From an uncultured Gammaproteobacteria bacterium (GTDB lineage: Bacteria; Pseudomonadota; Gammaproteobacteria; Pseudomonadales; UBA5518), in assembly GCA_903921135.1 (NCBI GenBank), contig CAIXOY010000054.1, forward strand, positions 1 through 9,876: a stretch of 9,876 bases of DNA. The letters run 5' to 3'. Of the stretch, positions 1-6,729 are shown in pieces (within the stretch, counting starts at the first letter, position 1; every line of letters starts with the position of its first letter). A program made the position numbers and the translations under genes. The notes beneath the pieces are model-generated. The model ran no database searches, was not told where the DNA came from, and saw nothing but the letters and a program-made list of their open reading frames with translations.

Positions 1-1
1 C

Positions 2-682
2 GGAATGCTGGGGATCGATTTCGAAGACAGCGAGTTACGGGCCGTCGCGCGTAGCTGGGGTGTGGCGCTTGCGCTCCCGGCGGCCGGCTTGCTCGGGGTG
101 GTCGCGGGCCTTCTGGGCTGCTTGGTATGGTTCATGCGCCACGAGCTGGGCCTGGTGCTGTCCGCGCTGCGGGAAGAGGCCGTGCGGGATCCGGTGACGG
201 GTCTGTTCAATCGCAGGCACTTCACGCAAAGCCTGTCAGGCCACGTGGATCTCGCGCAGCGCACCGGGCGCACCCTGTCTCTTCTGGTGATCGATATCGA
301 CCGGTTCAAATCCATCAACGATGCTCTGGGGCACGCGGCGGGTGACCGTGTACTCGTCACTGTTGCGGAGGCCCTGCAGCACTGCGCGCGAAGCGAGGAC
401 ATCGTGTGTCGCATAGGAGGTGAGGAGTTCGCTCTCGTCCTGCCCGGCACGGATGTGCTGCAGGCTCGGGTGCTGTTCGATCGCATTGCGGCGGCCACAC
501 GGCGGCCACTGGACGAACGCGGGGATATCGGCCTGCGACTCACGGTGAGCGCAGGCATTGCAGCGCTGCTGGCGAATGAAGACGCGGAGGGCCTGATGCT
601 GCGCGCCGATCGTGCGCTCTACGGGGCGAAACGCGACGGGCGGGATCGGTGCGAGACGGCCTCCGGGAATGGTCCGGCATGA
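2..682 (+). CDS. Diguanylate cyclase (GGDEF), C-terminal part, cut by left window edge
   Basis: This membrane-bound enzyme would make cyclic di-GMP from two GTP. The frame is open to the window edge, so the ATG at 5 is probably internal. The residues there (LGIDFED) align with an internal stretch (LGMDYEE) at the end of the sensor domain of the next gene, so the start and most of the sensor domain lie upstream. Counting from that ATG, a hydrophobic segment at about residues 17-44 is the second membrane helix, followed by a complete GGDEF domain at about 60-215. The substrate and metal region reads DIDRFKSIND, the active-site loop is GGEEF at 138-142, and the RxxD inhibitory site is intact as RSED at 129-132, so product feedback inhibition is expected. 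The stop overlaps the ATG of the next cyclase (ATGA at 679-682). Family assignment is firm; the signal sensed is unknown. Confidence 0.93.
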   Translation, partial: GMLGIDFEDSELRAVARSWGVALALPAAGLLGVVAGLLGCLVWFMRHELGLVLSALREEAVRDPVTGLFNRRHFTQSLSGHVDLAQRTGRTLSLLVIDIDRFKSINDALGHAAGDRVLVTVAEALQHCARSEDIVCRIGGEEFALVLPGTDVLQARVLFDRIAAATRRPLDERGDIGLRLTVSAGIAALLANEDAEGLMLRADRALYGAKRDGRDRCETASGNGPA

Positions 683-1947
683 ACGTAGCGACGCCCCCAG
701 CTTCGGGGCCCGGCCTGCTGCGCCGGCTGTTGCTCCAACCTGCCGCGCTGCTCGCGCTGGAAGCGGGGCTCGTTTTCGGCTTGCTGATCGTGTTGCTGTC
801 GATGCCGTTCCTGCGGATGGGCTTGGAGAAGGCAAAGGCCGGATTCGATCATCACCTGATGGAACTGGCCTCGGTCATCGCATCGCGCATCGACGGCGAT
901 CTCCACGAAACCCTGATGTCGCGCGAGCAGCAATCGGGCGAAGTACACGACAAACTCCAGAGCGTGCTGGTGAGGATCCAGAACGCGGTTCCTTCGATCC
1001 ACGCGCTCTACACCATGCGTTACCGCGACGGCGGCCTTGTGATCATTCTGGACGCCGCCCGCTCTGCAGACCTGGTGCGTCCCACGGATCCCCCGAGCTT
1101 CCTCACCGAACCCCTCGATTTCGATCTCGCGAACGAGCCCGACACGATACCCACCCTGATGGCGGGTCAGGCCTATGTCGATCGCGGTGCATACGATTCT
1201 GGCGGTACACGCCGTCCCATGCGCAGCGTCTCTGCGCCAATCCGTGATGCCGCCGGCAATGTGGTGGCCATCCTTGGGATGGACTACGAGGAATCACTGT
1301 ACGCGGCCGAGTTCGAGCGGCGCCGTGATCATCTGCTGCGCGTGGCTGCGACGCTCGACGGGTTGTTGGTGCTTGGGGTCATGGGGCTCGTGTACTGGTT
1401 GCGTCGCAGCATCGGCCGCGCGCTGGACGATCTCGCGCTCGAATCCAGCACCGACGCTCTGACGCGCCTCGGAAACCGGCGCAGCTTCGACCTCCGGCTG
1501 CAACAGGCAGTGAATGCCGCGCGTGAGCGCCAGACGCCTCTCAGCGTACTGGTGCTGGACGCGGACAGGTTCAAGGAGGTGAACGACAGTTGGGGCCATC
1601 CCGTGGGCGATGCGGTGCTCACCCGCATTGCCGATTGCCTGCGGGCGGAGCGCAATCCGCCGCGCGACATCTTCCGCGTCGGTGGCGAGGAGTTTGCGAT
1701 GCTGCTGCCCGGCGTGGTGGCGCTGGATGCCATCGGCCTGTACAACCGGCTGAACGAGGCAATCCGGCGCCCGATGGTCCTCCCTGCCGCGCGGATCGAA
1801 ATCACCATGAGTGGAGGCATCGCCGAACTCGATCCCCGCACGAGCGAATCCCCCGAGGATCTGCTGCTGCGTGCGGACGCCGCGCTCTATCTCGCCAAGA
1901 ACCTCGGGCGTGACAACGCGACGATCGCGCCCCCCGCGGGCAGTTGA
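679..1947 (+). CDS. Membrane diguanylate cyclase with periplasmic Cache-like sensor
   Basis: This is a complete 422-residue protein predicted to make cyclic di-GMP. A first membrane helix at about residues 20-45 is followed by a periplasmic sensor region of roughly 175 residues, a second helix at about 215-240, then a GGDEF domain at about 255-415. The sensor ends in SAPIRDAAGNVVAILGMDYE, a pattern typical of Cache-type domains; the subtype is inferred. Catalytic elements are present: DADRFKEVND and GGEEF at 335-339. The RxxD inhibitory site of the upstream paralogue is replaced by NPPR at the aligned position, so feedback inhibition at that site is probably lost. I chose the ATG at 679 because it overlaps the preceding stop, implying translational coupling; an in-frame GTG at 649 would lie inside the upstream gene. 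The two genes look like a tandem duplication. The stop lies 3 bp from that of the convergent pyruvate kinase. Confidence 0.93.
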   Translation: MNVATPPASGPGLLRRLLLQPAALLALEAGLVFGLLIVLLSMPFLRMGLEKAKAGFDHHLMELASVIASRIDGDLHETLMSREQQSGEVHDKLQSVLVRIQNAVPSIHALYTMRYRDGGLVIILDAARSADLVRPTDPPSFLTEPLDFDLANEPDTIPTLMAGQAYVDRGAYDSGGTRRPMRSVSAPIRDAAGNVVAILGMDYEESLYAAEFERRRDHLLRVAATLDGLLVLGVMGLVYWLRRSIGRALDDLALESSTDALTRLGNRRSFDLRLQQAVNAARERQTPLSVLVLDADRFKEVNDSWGHPVGDAVLTRIADCLRAERNPPRDIFRVGGEEFAMLLPGVVALDAIGLYNRLNEAIRRPMVLPAARIEITMSGGIAELDPRTSESPEDLLLRADAALYLAKNLGRDNATIAPPAGS

Positions 1948-1950
1948 GCC

Positions 1951-3390
1951 TCAGGTCTCCAGAATCTTCAGCGTCGTCGTCGAGCCGCCCACGCCGAGCA
2001 GGTCTCCGCGCGTCAGTATCAGCCGTTGTCCGGGCTGCACCAATCCGCGGCGGCGCAGTTCCGCCACGGCCTCTCCGGCGGCCTCCGCCGCGGGAAACAC
2101 GGTGTAGTCGAACACCAGGGGGCGCACACCGCGGTAAAGGCACATCCTGCGCACCGTTTCGCCGTGTCTGCTGAGGGCGAATATGGGCAGGCCCGAACTC
2201 ATCCGGGACATCCTGAGCGCCGTTGCACCCGACTCCGTGAGGCAGACCATGCCGGCGACGCCGGCGAGGTGGTTGGCGGCGTAGACCGCGGCCATGGCGA
2301 TGGTTTCATCCACGCGCTGGAATTCCCGGTCCGCGCGGTGCCCCGAGCGCCGTACCTCAGGCCACGTTTCCGCGCCAAGACAGGTGCCTGCCATCGCGCT
2401 CACTGTCTCCACCGGGTATCGCCCGCTCGCCGTTTCGGCAGAGAGCATCACCGCATCGCTGCCATCGAGCACGGCATTGGCGACGTCGAAGACCTCCGCG
2501 CGTGTGGGGATGGGGTTCTGGACCATCGACTCCATCATCTGCGTCGCGGTGATCACGATCCGGTCTGCGCGGCGCGCCTTCCGGATCAGCATTTTCTGGA
2601 CGCCGATCAGTGCTGCATCGCCGATTTCCACCCCGAGGTCGCCGCGCGCCACCATGATGCCGTCCGATGCCTCGATCATCGCGTCCAGAACCGCCTCGTC
2701 CTGTACCACCTCCGCGCGCTCGATCTTGGCGATGATCCTTGCCGTGCTGCCTGCAGCGACTGCAAGTGCGCGCGCCTCCCGGATGTCGTCCGCGTGCAGC
2801 GGGAAGGACACGGCGAGGTAATCGAGCCCGAGTTCTGCCGCGTGGCGTATGTCTTCGAGGTCGCGCTCGGTGAGGGAGGGCGCCGAGAGCCCGCCGCCCA
2901 GCCGGTTCAGTCCCTTGCGGTTCGAGAGGCGACCACCCATGCGCACGCTGCAGTGCACCTTCGCGCCTTCGACGCCCGTGACCGTCAGGCTGATGCGGCC
3001 ATCATCCAGGATGAGCACATCGCCGGTGAACACGCTCTGAGGCAGGCTGGGAAGATCGACGCCTACGGCTGTTGCGTCGCCCGCGTCCCCCGGCAACCCG
3101 CAGTCCAGCGTGAAGGATGCGCCTGCCACGAGTTCCACCGCCCCTTCGCGGAAGCCGCGGATGCGGATCTTCGGACCTTGCAGGTCGCCCAGCAGTGCGA
3201 CCTCGTGTCCGATGCGCGCGGCTGCCATCCGGACGTCACGTGCGCGTGCGCGGTGGTCTTCCACCTTACCGTGCGAGAAATTCAGCCTGAACACATCCAC
3301 GCCTGCTTCCACCAGCGCGGCAATCGTCTCCGGCGAGCTGCTGGCAGGCCCCAGTGTGGCGACGATCTTGGTGCGGCGGTGCACGCTCAC
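1951..3390 (-). CDS. pykA: Pyruvate kinase, PykA (type II) family
   Basis: This 479-residue cytoplasmic enzyme converts phosphoenolpyruvate and ADP to pyruvate and ATP. Its length matches E. coli PykA (about 480). Visible motifs in order are TKIVATLGP (7-15), RLNFSHG (35-41), GPKIR (72-76), the catalytic lysine in IIAKIERAE (K222, with metal ligand E224), VARGDLGVEI (247-256), ATQMMESM, and NPIPTRAEVFDVANAVLDGS. The B-domain exit KGLNRLGGGLSA resembles PykA rather than PykF, so activation by AMP or sugar monophosphates rather than fructose-1,6-bisphosphate is expected by family; this is inference. The start is GTG at 3390, decided by a perfect AGGAGG seven bases upstream and by homology beginning at once (MSVHRRTKIVATLGP). 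The upstream reductase stop overlaps this start (GTGA), so the two are probably cotranscribed and coupled. The frame remains open upstream to about 4398, but that stretch is the wrong frame of the reductase gene. Confidence 0.96.
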   Translation of the reverse strand: MSVHRRTKIVATLGPASSSPETIAALVEAGVDVFRLNFSHGKVEDHRARARDVRMAAARIGHEVALLGDLQGPKIRIRGFREGAVELVAGASFTLDCGLPGDAGDATAVGVDLPSLPQSVFTGDVLILDDGRISLTVTGVEGAKVHCSVRMGGRLSNRKGLNRLGGGLSAPSLTERDLEDIRHAAELGLDYLAVSFPLHADDIREARALAVAAGSTARIIAKIERAEVVQDEAVLDAMIEASDGIMVARGDLGVEIGDAALIGVQKMLIRKARRADRIVITATQMMESMVQNPIPTRAEVFDVANAVLDGSDAVMLSAETASGRYPVETVSAMAGTCLGAETWPEVRRSGHRADREFQRVDETIAMAAVYAANHLAGVAGMVCLTESGATALRMSRMSSGLPIFALSRHGETVRRMCLYRGVRPLVFDYTVFPAAEAAGEAVAELRRRGLVQPGQRLILTRGDLLGVGGSTTTLKILET

Positions 3391-4418
3391 GGCTGTGCCT
3401 CCTGGCGGTCGATACGGAGCAATTGCTTGCCCATGTTCTCGCCGCGAAAGAGGCGGAGCAGCGTCTGTGGAATGCGATGGAAGCCTTCCTGCACATCGGC
3501 CTCCCAGCGGAGCTCGCCGCTCGCCATCCAGGGCCCGAGTTCGGCGAACGCCTCGCCCGTGCGGTGCAGGTAGTCGAGCATCAGGAAACCCTCCATGCGT
3601 GCCCGGCGGTAGATCAGGTTCATCAGGTTGCGCGGTCCGGGCGGTGGCTGCTGCGCGTCGTAGCCCGCGATCTGTCCGCAGAGCACCACACGGCCCCGCG
3701 GCGCGATGCAGGCGATCATCGCTTCGAGGTGTGCGCCCCCGACGTTGTCGAAGGCGATGTCGATGCCATCGGGGCAGAGCGTTCTCAGGCGCTCCGCGAG
3801 CGCTTCGTTGCGGTAGTCGATGCAGTCCTCGGCGCCGAGACCCCGCACCCACGCGCACTTGGCGGCACCGCCGGCAATACCGATGACGCGCGCGCCACGC
3901 AACTTTGCGATCTGCACGGCCATGGAGCCTGTCGCGCCGCCCGCAGCGGAAACGACCACAGTCTGGCCGGCCGCGATGCCGCCTACATCGACCAGCCCGA
4001 AATAGGCGGTGAGTGCTGTGCCGCCAAGCGCGGCGAGGGCCATCTCCGGCGTCACGCCCGGGGGCAGCAGTGCAGGCGGCAGTGCGTCGCCCGGGTGTGC
4101 CAAGGCATAGTCCTGCCAACCATACAGTCCTTGAACGAGCGCCCCTTCTGGCAGCGCCGGGTTGGTCGAGCGAAGCACGCGCGCGACACTCGAGGCGCGC
4201 ACCACCTCGCCCACGCCCACCGGTGGCAGATAGCCCTCCTGATCCTTCAGCCATTCGCGCTGCGTGGCATCGAAACCGAGCCAGAGGTTCTGCAGCAAGA
4301 CCTGGCCCTCGTCGAGTGCCGCTTCGGGGATGGTGGTTTCGCGGTAGGCGAAGTCTTCCTCCTGCAGCATGCCCTGAGGGCGGCGGGCAAGTGTCCACTG
4401 GCGGTTCTTGGGGTTCAT
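3387..4418 (-). CDS. NADP-dependent medium-chain reductase (CurA / leukotriene B4 dehydrogenase type)
   Basis: This 343-residue zinc-independent MDR-superfamily oxidoreductase would reduce the double bond of alpha,beta-unsaturated ketones or aldehydes with NADPH; characterised relatives include E. coli CurA and mammalian prostaglandin reductases. Family marks are GWQDY at 100-104, the cofactor-binding loop AAGGATGS at 158-165 followed by the Rossmann stretch AKLRGARVIGIAGG, DNVGG, and the C-terminal LCGQIAGYDAQQPPPGPRN. No structural or catalytic zinc cysteine cluster is seen. I chose the ATG at 4418 because a GAGGGA Shine-Dalgarno precedes it and family homology begins soon after (RQWTLARRPQG). 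An in-frame ATG at 4475 would add 19 unrelated residues, lacks a ribosome site and runs through the likely promoter. It overlaps the downstream pyruvate kinase by four bases. The physiological substrate is unknown. Confidence 0.93.
   Translation of the reverse strand: MNPKNRQWTLARRPQGMLQEEDFAYRETTIPEAALDEGQVLLQNLWLGFDATQREWLKDQEGYLPPVGVGEVVRASSVARVLRSTNPALPEGALVQGLYGWQDYALAHPGDALPPALLPPGVTPEMALAALGGTALTAYFGLVDVGGIAAGQTVVVSAAGGATGSMAVQIAKLRGARVIGIAGGAAKCAWVRGLGAEDCIDYRNEALAERLRTLCPDGIDIAFDNVGGAHLEAMIACIAPRGRVVLCGQIAGYDAQQPPPGPRNLMNLIYRRARMEGFLMLDYLHRTGEAFAELGPWMASGELRWEADVQEGFHRIPQTLLRLFRGENMGKQLLRIDRQEAQP
3398..3403 (-). promoter_or_regulatory. Strong Shine-Dalgarno fixing the GTG start of pyruvate kinase
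   Basis: On the minus strand an AGGAGG lies seven bases before the GTG at 3390 and sits inside the last codons of the upstream reductase. It settles the start of pyruvate kinase, which would otherwise be ambiguous because the frame stays open for about another 1 kb upstream. It also supports efficient initiation at a coupled, overlapping junction. Confidence 0.85.
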
Positions 4419-4507
4419 GTTTTTCCCTCGATCGATCGGTGGATTATGCACCAGTGCTTCGGCCGGCTTTGTCATAATGGAGCGGCCCGTTTTTCTGGCG
4501 CAGATCC
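4419..4507. promoter_or_regulatory. Divergent promoter region between reductase-pykA and ligase-CoA-transferase units
   Basis: These 89 bases separate two divergent start codons and must hold, or overlap, both promoters. A CATAAT (five of six to the sigma-70 -10 consensus) lies on the plus strand at 4473-4478, placing a start about 20-25 bases before the ligase ATG. A second CATAAT lies on the minus strand at 4443-4448, close upstream of the reductase. Convincing -35 boxes at 16-18 bp spacing are not visible for either; a minus-strand ATGACA at 4470-4475 is 21 bp from its -10, which is too far. This may mean activator dependence. A 10-bp self-complementary CGATCGATCG sits at 4429-4438. The role is inferred from position and these hexamers only. 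Confidence 0.5.
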
Positions 4508-5998
4508 ATGCTCGAATTCGTACAACGTGCCGTTAATCACTCCGGCCGGATTGCCTTCCGCGCGGGAGACCGCCGCACCACCTATGCCGGTCTCCTTGAC
4601 CGCTCGGCATCGATTGCCTCGTCTCTCCTTGGTGCCGCGCCTGATCTCGCGGAGGAGCGCATCGCTTTTCTCGTGCCCGCAGGCGAGGACTACGCGGCTC
4701 TGCAGTGGGGGATCTGGCGTGCCGGCGGCGTGGCCGTTCCCCTGAACCGGGGTGCTGCGATGGGCGAATTGCTGCACGTACTGCGCACCGCGGGTGTATC
4801 GCGCGTCATCAGCGAGGCGCCGGGCGATGCGCTGCTCGAGGCCTGTGCGGCTGCAGGCGCGGTCATATCCGGCCTTCCACCCTACAGCATCGATGTGCCC
4901 GTCCGCGCATTGCCCGAGGTGGCAGCGCCGCGTCGCGCGATGATCGTGTTCACCAGCGGCACCACCAGCAAGCCAAAGGGCGCGGTCGCCACGCACGCCA
5001 ACCTCGCCGCCATGATGTCCGGCATGGAGCAGGCCTGGGGCTGGCGGGCTGATGACTCCACGCCGTTGTTCCTGCCGCTTCACCACGTGCACGGGATCGT
5101 GAACGTGCTGGGATGTGCGCTCTGGGCGGGTGCCTGTGTCGAGGCCTTTGACGGCTTCCGGCAGGACGCCGTGCTGCAGCGCGTGGAGGAGGGGGCCTAC
5201 ACCGTATTCATGGCCGTTCCCACGATCTATGTGAAGCTGATCGCCGCGCTCGAGGACATGGGCAATGAGCGCAGGGCCGCGATCTGCGGGGCCTTCGCCC
5301 GGATGCGCCTCATGGTGTCGGGTTCCGCGGCCTTGCCGGCTACCGTGCACCTGCGCTGGGAGGAACTCACGGGCCAACGGCTGCTCGAGCGCTACGGCAT
5401 GACCGAGATCGGGATGGCACTCTCCAACCCCCTGGTGGGCGAGCGCCGCAGCGGCAGCGTCGGGCTCCCGATGCCGGGCATGGAGGTGCGATTGGTCGAC
5501 GAAGCAGGCGCCGGGGTGACGGGTGAAGACCAGCCCGGCGAGATTCAGGTCCGCGGTCCCACGGTGTTTCCGGAGTACTGGAACAATCCATCCGCGACCG
5601 CAGCGAGCTTCACGGCAGACGGCTGGTTCCGTACCGGGGACGTGGCGGTGCGCGAGCGTGGCTACTACCGCATCATGGGGCGGCAGTCGGTCGACATCAT
5701 CAAGTCCGGGGGCTACAAGCTCTCGGCGCTGGAGATCGAGGGCGTGCTGCTCGAGCACCCGCAGATTGCCGAATGTGCCGTGCTCGGACTGCCGGATGTG
5801 ACCTGGGGTGAAGTGGTTGCTGCCGTCGTCGTGCCGCGTGAAGATGCGGGGCTCGACGAGGGCACACTCCGCACATGGTGCGAGAAGCAGATGTCCTCTT
5901 ACAAACAACCCCGGCGATTCCTTTTCGTGCCCGCGCTGCCGCGCAATGCCATGGGCAAGGTCGTGAAGCCGGACGTGCGCGTGTTGTTCGACGCCTAG
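4508..5998 (+). CDS. Malonyl-CoA synthetase-like acyl-CoA ligase (MatB/ACSF3 type)
   Basis: This 496-residue ANL-superfamily enzyme activates a carboxylic acid with ATP and CoA through an acyl-adenylate. Motifs in order are the P-loop TSGTTSKPKG (149-158), PLHHVHG ending at 196, YGMTE (296-300) followed by IGMALSNPLVGERRSGSVG, RTGD (375-378), the hinge and A8 stretch RQSVDIIKSGGYKLSALEIE, and the adenylation lysine K484 in NAMGKVVKP. The HHVHG stretch, the MTEIGMALSNPL stretch and the length match malonyl- and methylmalonyl-CoA synthetases (rhizobial MatB, human ACSF3, plant AAE13) better than long-chain or acetyl-CoA ligases. Malonate or a substituted malonate is therefore the likely substrate, though a related short acid cannot be excluded. 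It is the first gene of an operon with a CoA-transferase pair 15 bases downstream. No clear Shine-Dalgarno precedes the ATG at 4508; no better in-frame start is seen. No malonyl-CoA decarboxylase is in the window. Confidence 0.9.
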   Translation: MLEFVQRAVNHSGRIAFRAGDRRTTYAGLLDRSASIASSLLGAAPDLAEERIAFLVPAGEDYAALQWGIWRAGGVAVPLNRGAAMGELLHVLRTAGVSRVISEAPGDALLEACAAAGAVISGLPPYSIDVPVRALPEVAAPRRAMIVFTSGTTSKPKGAVATHANLAAMMSGMEQAWGWRADDSTPLFLPLHHVHGIVNVLGCALWAGACVEAFDGFRQDAVLQRVEEGAYTVFMAVPTIYVKLIAALEDMGNERRAAICGAFARMRLMVSGSAALPATVHLRWEELTGQRLLERYGMTEIGMALSNPLVGERRSGSVGLPMPGMEVRLVDEAGAGVTGEDQPGEIQVRGPTVFPEYWNNPSATAASFTADGWFRTGDVAVRERGYYRIMGRQSVDIIKSGGYKLSALEIEGVLLEHPQIAECAVLGLPDVTWGEVVAAVVVPREDAGLDEGTLRTWCEKQMSSYKQPRRFLFVPALPRNAMGKVVKPDVRVLFDA

Positions 5999-6013
5999 CA
6001 GGAGGGTGCTCTG

Positions 6014-6715
6014 ATGAACGGATTTGACAAGGTCGTAGGCAGTTACGAGGAGGCCCTGGAGGGGCTGACGGACAACATGACCGTCATCGCCGGCGGCTTC
6101 GGACTGTGCGGGATTCCCGAGGGCCTGATCCGGCGCATCCGGCAGATGGGCGTGCGCGGGCTGACCGTGGTCTCGAACAACTGCGGCGTGGACGGTTTCG
6201 GGCTGGGCGTCCTGCTGGAAGACCGCCAGATACGCAAGGTCATCGCCTCCTACGTGGGCGAGAACAAACTCTTCGAGCAGCAACTCCTGAACGGCGAGAT
6301 CGAGGTCGATCTCACGCCGCAGGGCACGCTGGCCGAGAAGATGCGTGCAGGCGGCGCCGGCATTCCAGCGTTTTTCACTGCGACGGGTTATGGCACGCCG
6401 GTGGGCGAGGGCAAGGAGGTGCGGCACTTCAACGGCCGCCCCTACATCCTGGAGGAAGCCATCACCGGTGATTTCGCGATCGTGAAAGCGTGGAAGGCAG
6501 ACCGCTACGGTAACGCCATCTACCGCCACACGGCCCAGAACTTCAACCCGATGGCAGCGACTGCTGGCAGGATCACGGTCATGGAGGTCGAGGAGATCGT
6601 CGAGCCCGGCGCCCTCGATCCGGCCCAGATCCACACCCCGGGCATCTACGTTAACCGCCTGATCCAGGGCAGCTTCGAGAAACGCATCGAACAGCGCACC
6701 GTGCGCGCCGGCTGA
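6014..6715 (+). CDS. scoA: 3-oxoacid CoA-transferase, subunit A (SCOT type)
   Basis: This 233-residue alpha subunit belongs to a family I CoA-transferase, which moves CoA between acids, classically from succinyl-CoA to acetoacetate. Motifs seen are GGFGLCGIPE (27-36, the family glycine-rich loop), VVSNNCGVDGFGLGVLL, PQGTLAEKMRAGGAGIPAFF, ATGYGTPVGEGKE, and ADRYGNAIYRHTAQNFNP. The loop around CGIPEGLI and the PVGEGKE segment favour the succinyl-CoA:3-ketoacid type over the 3-oxoadipate transferase PcaI or E. coli AtoD; the exact acid pair is inferred. The ATG at 6014 follows a GGAGG at 6001-6005 with good spacing, 15 bases after the ligase stop, so it is in the same operon. Subunit B follows after 14 bases. 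Active enzyme requires both subunits. Confidence 0.93.
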   Translation: MNGFDKVVGSYEEALEGLTDNMTVIAGGFGLCGIPEGLIRRIRQMGVRGLTVVSNNCGVDGFGLGVLLEDRQIRKVIASYVGENKLFEQQLLNGEIEVDLTPQGTLAEKMRAGGAGIPAFFTATGYGTPVGEGKEVRHFNGRPYILEEAITGDFAIVKAWKADRYGNAIYRHTAQNFNPMAATAGRITVMEVEEIVEPGALDPAQIHTPGIYVNRLIQGSFEKRIEQRTVRAG

Positions 6716-6729
6716 GCGGAGGAACACCC

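Noticed and set aside
649..678. GTG at 649 as the start of the second cyclase
   Set aside because: It would lengthen the overlap with the first cyclase and adds residues before the natural N-terminus. The ATG at 679 forms a classic ATGA overlap.
2026..3573. Long plus-strand open frame (515 codons) opposite pyruvate kinase
   Set aside because: Pyruvate kinase motifs cover the minus strand continuously. The plus-strand product is His- and Arg-rich with no domain.
3391..4398. N-terminal extension of pyruvate kinase to an 815-residue fusion
   Set aside because: The extra 336 residues are the wrong frame of the reductase gene on the same strand. A perfect ribosome site and the family N-terminus place the start at the GTG at 3390.
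4419..4475. Upstream ATG at 4475 for the reductase
   Set aside because: It has no ribosome site, adds 19 residues without family similarity and occupies the likely promoter. The ATG at 4418 has a Shine-Dalgarno.
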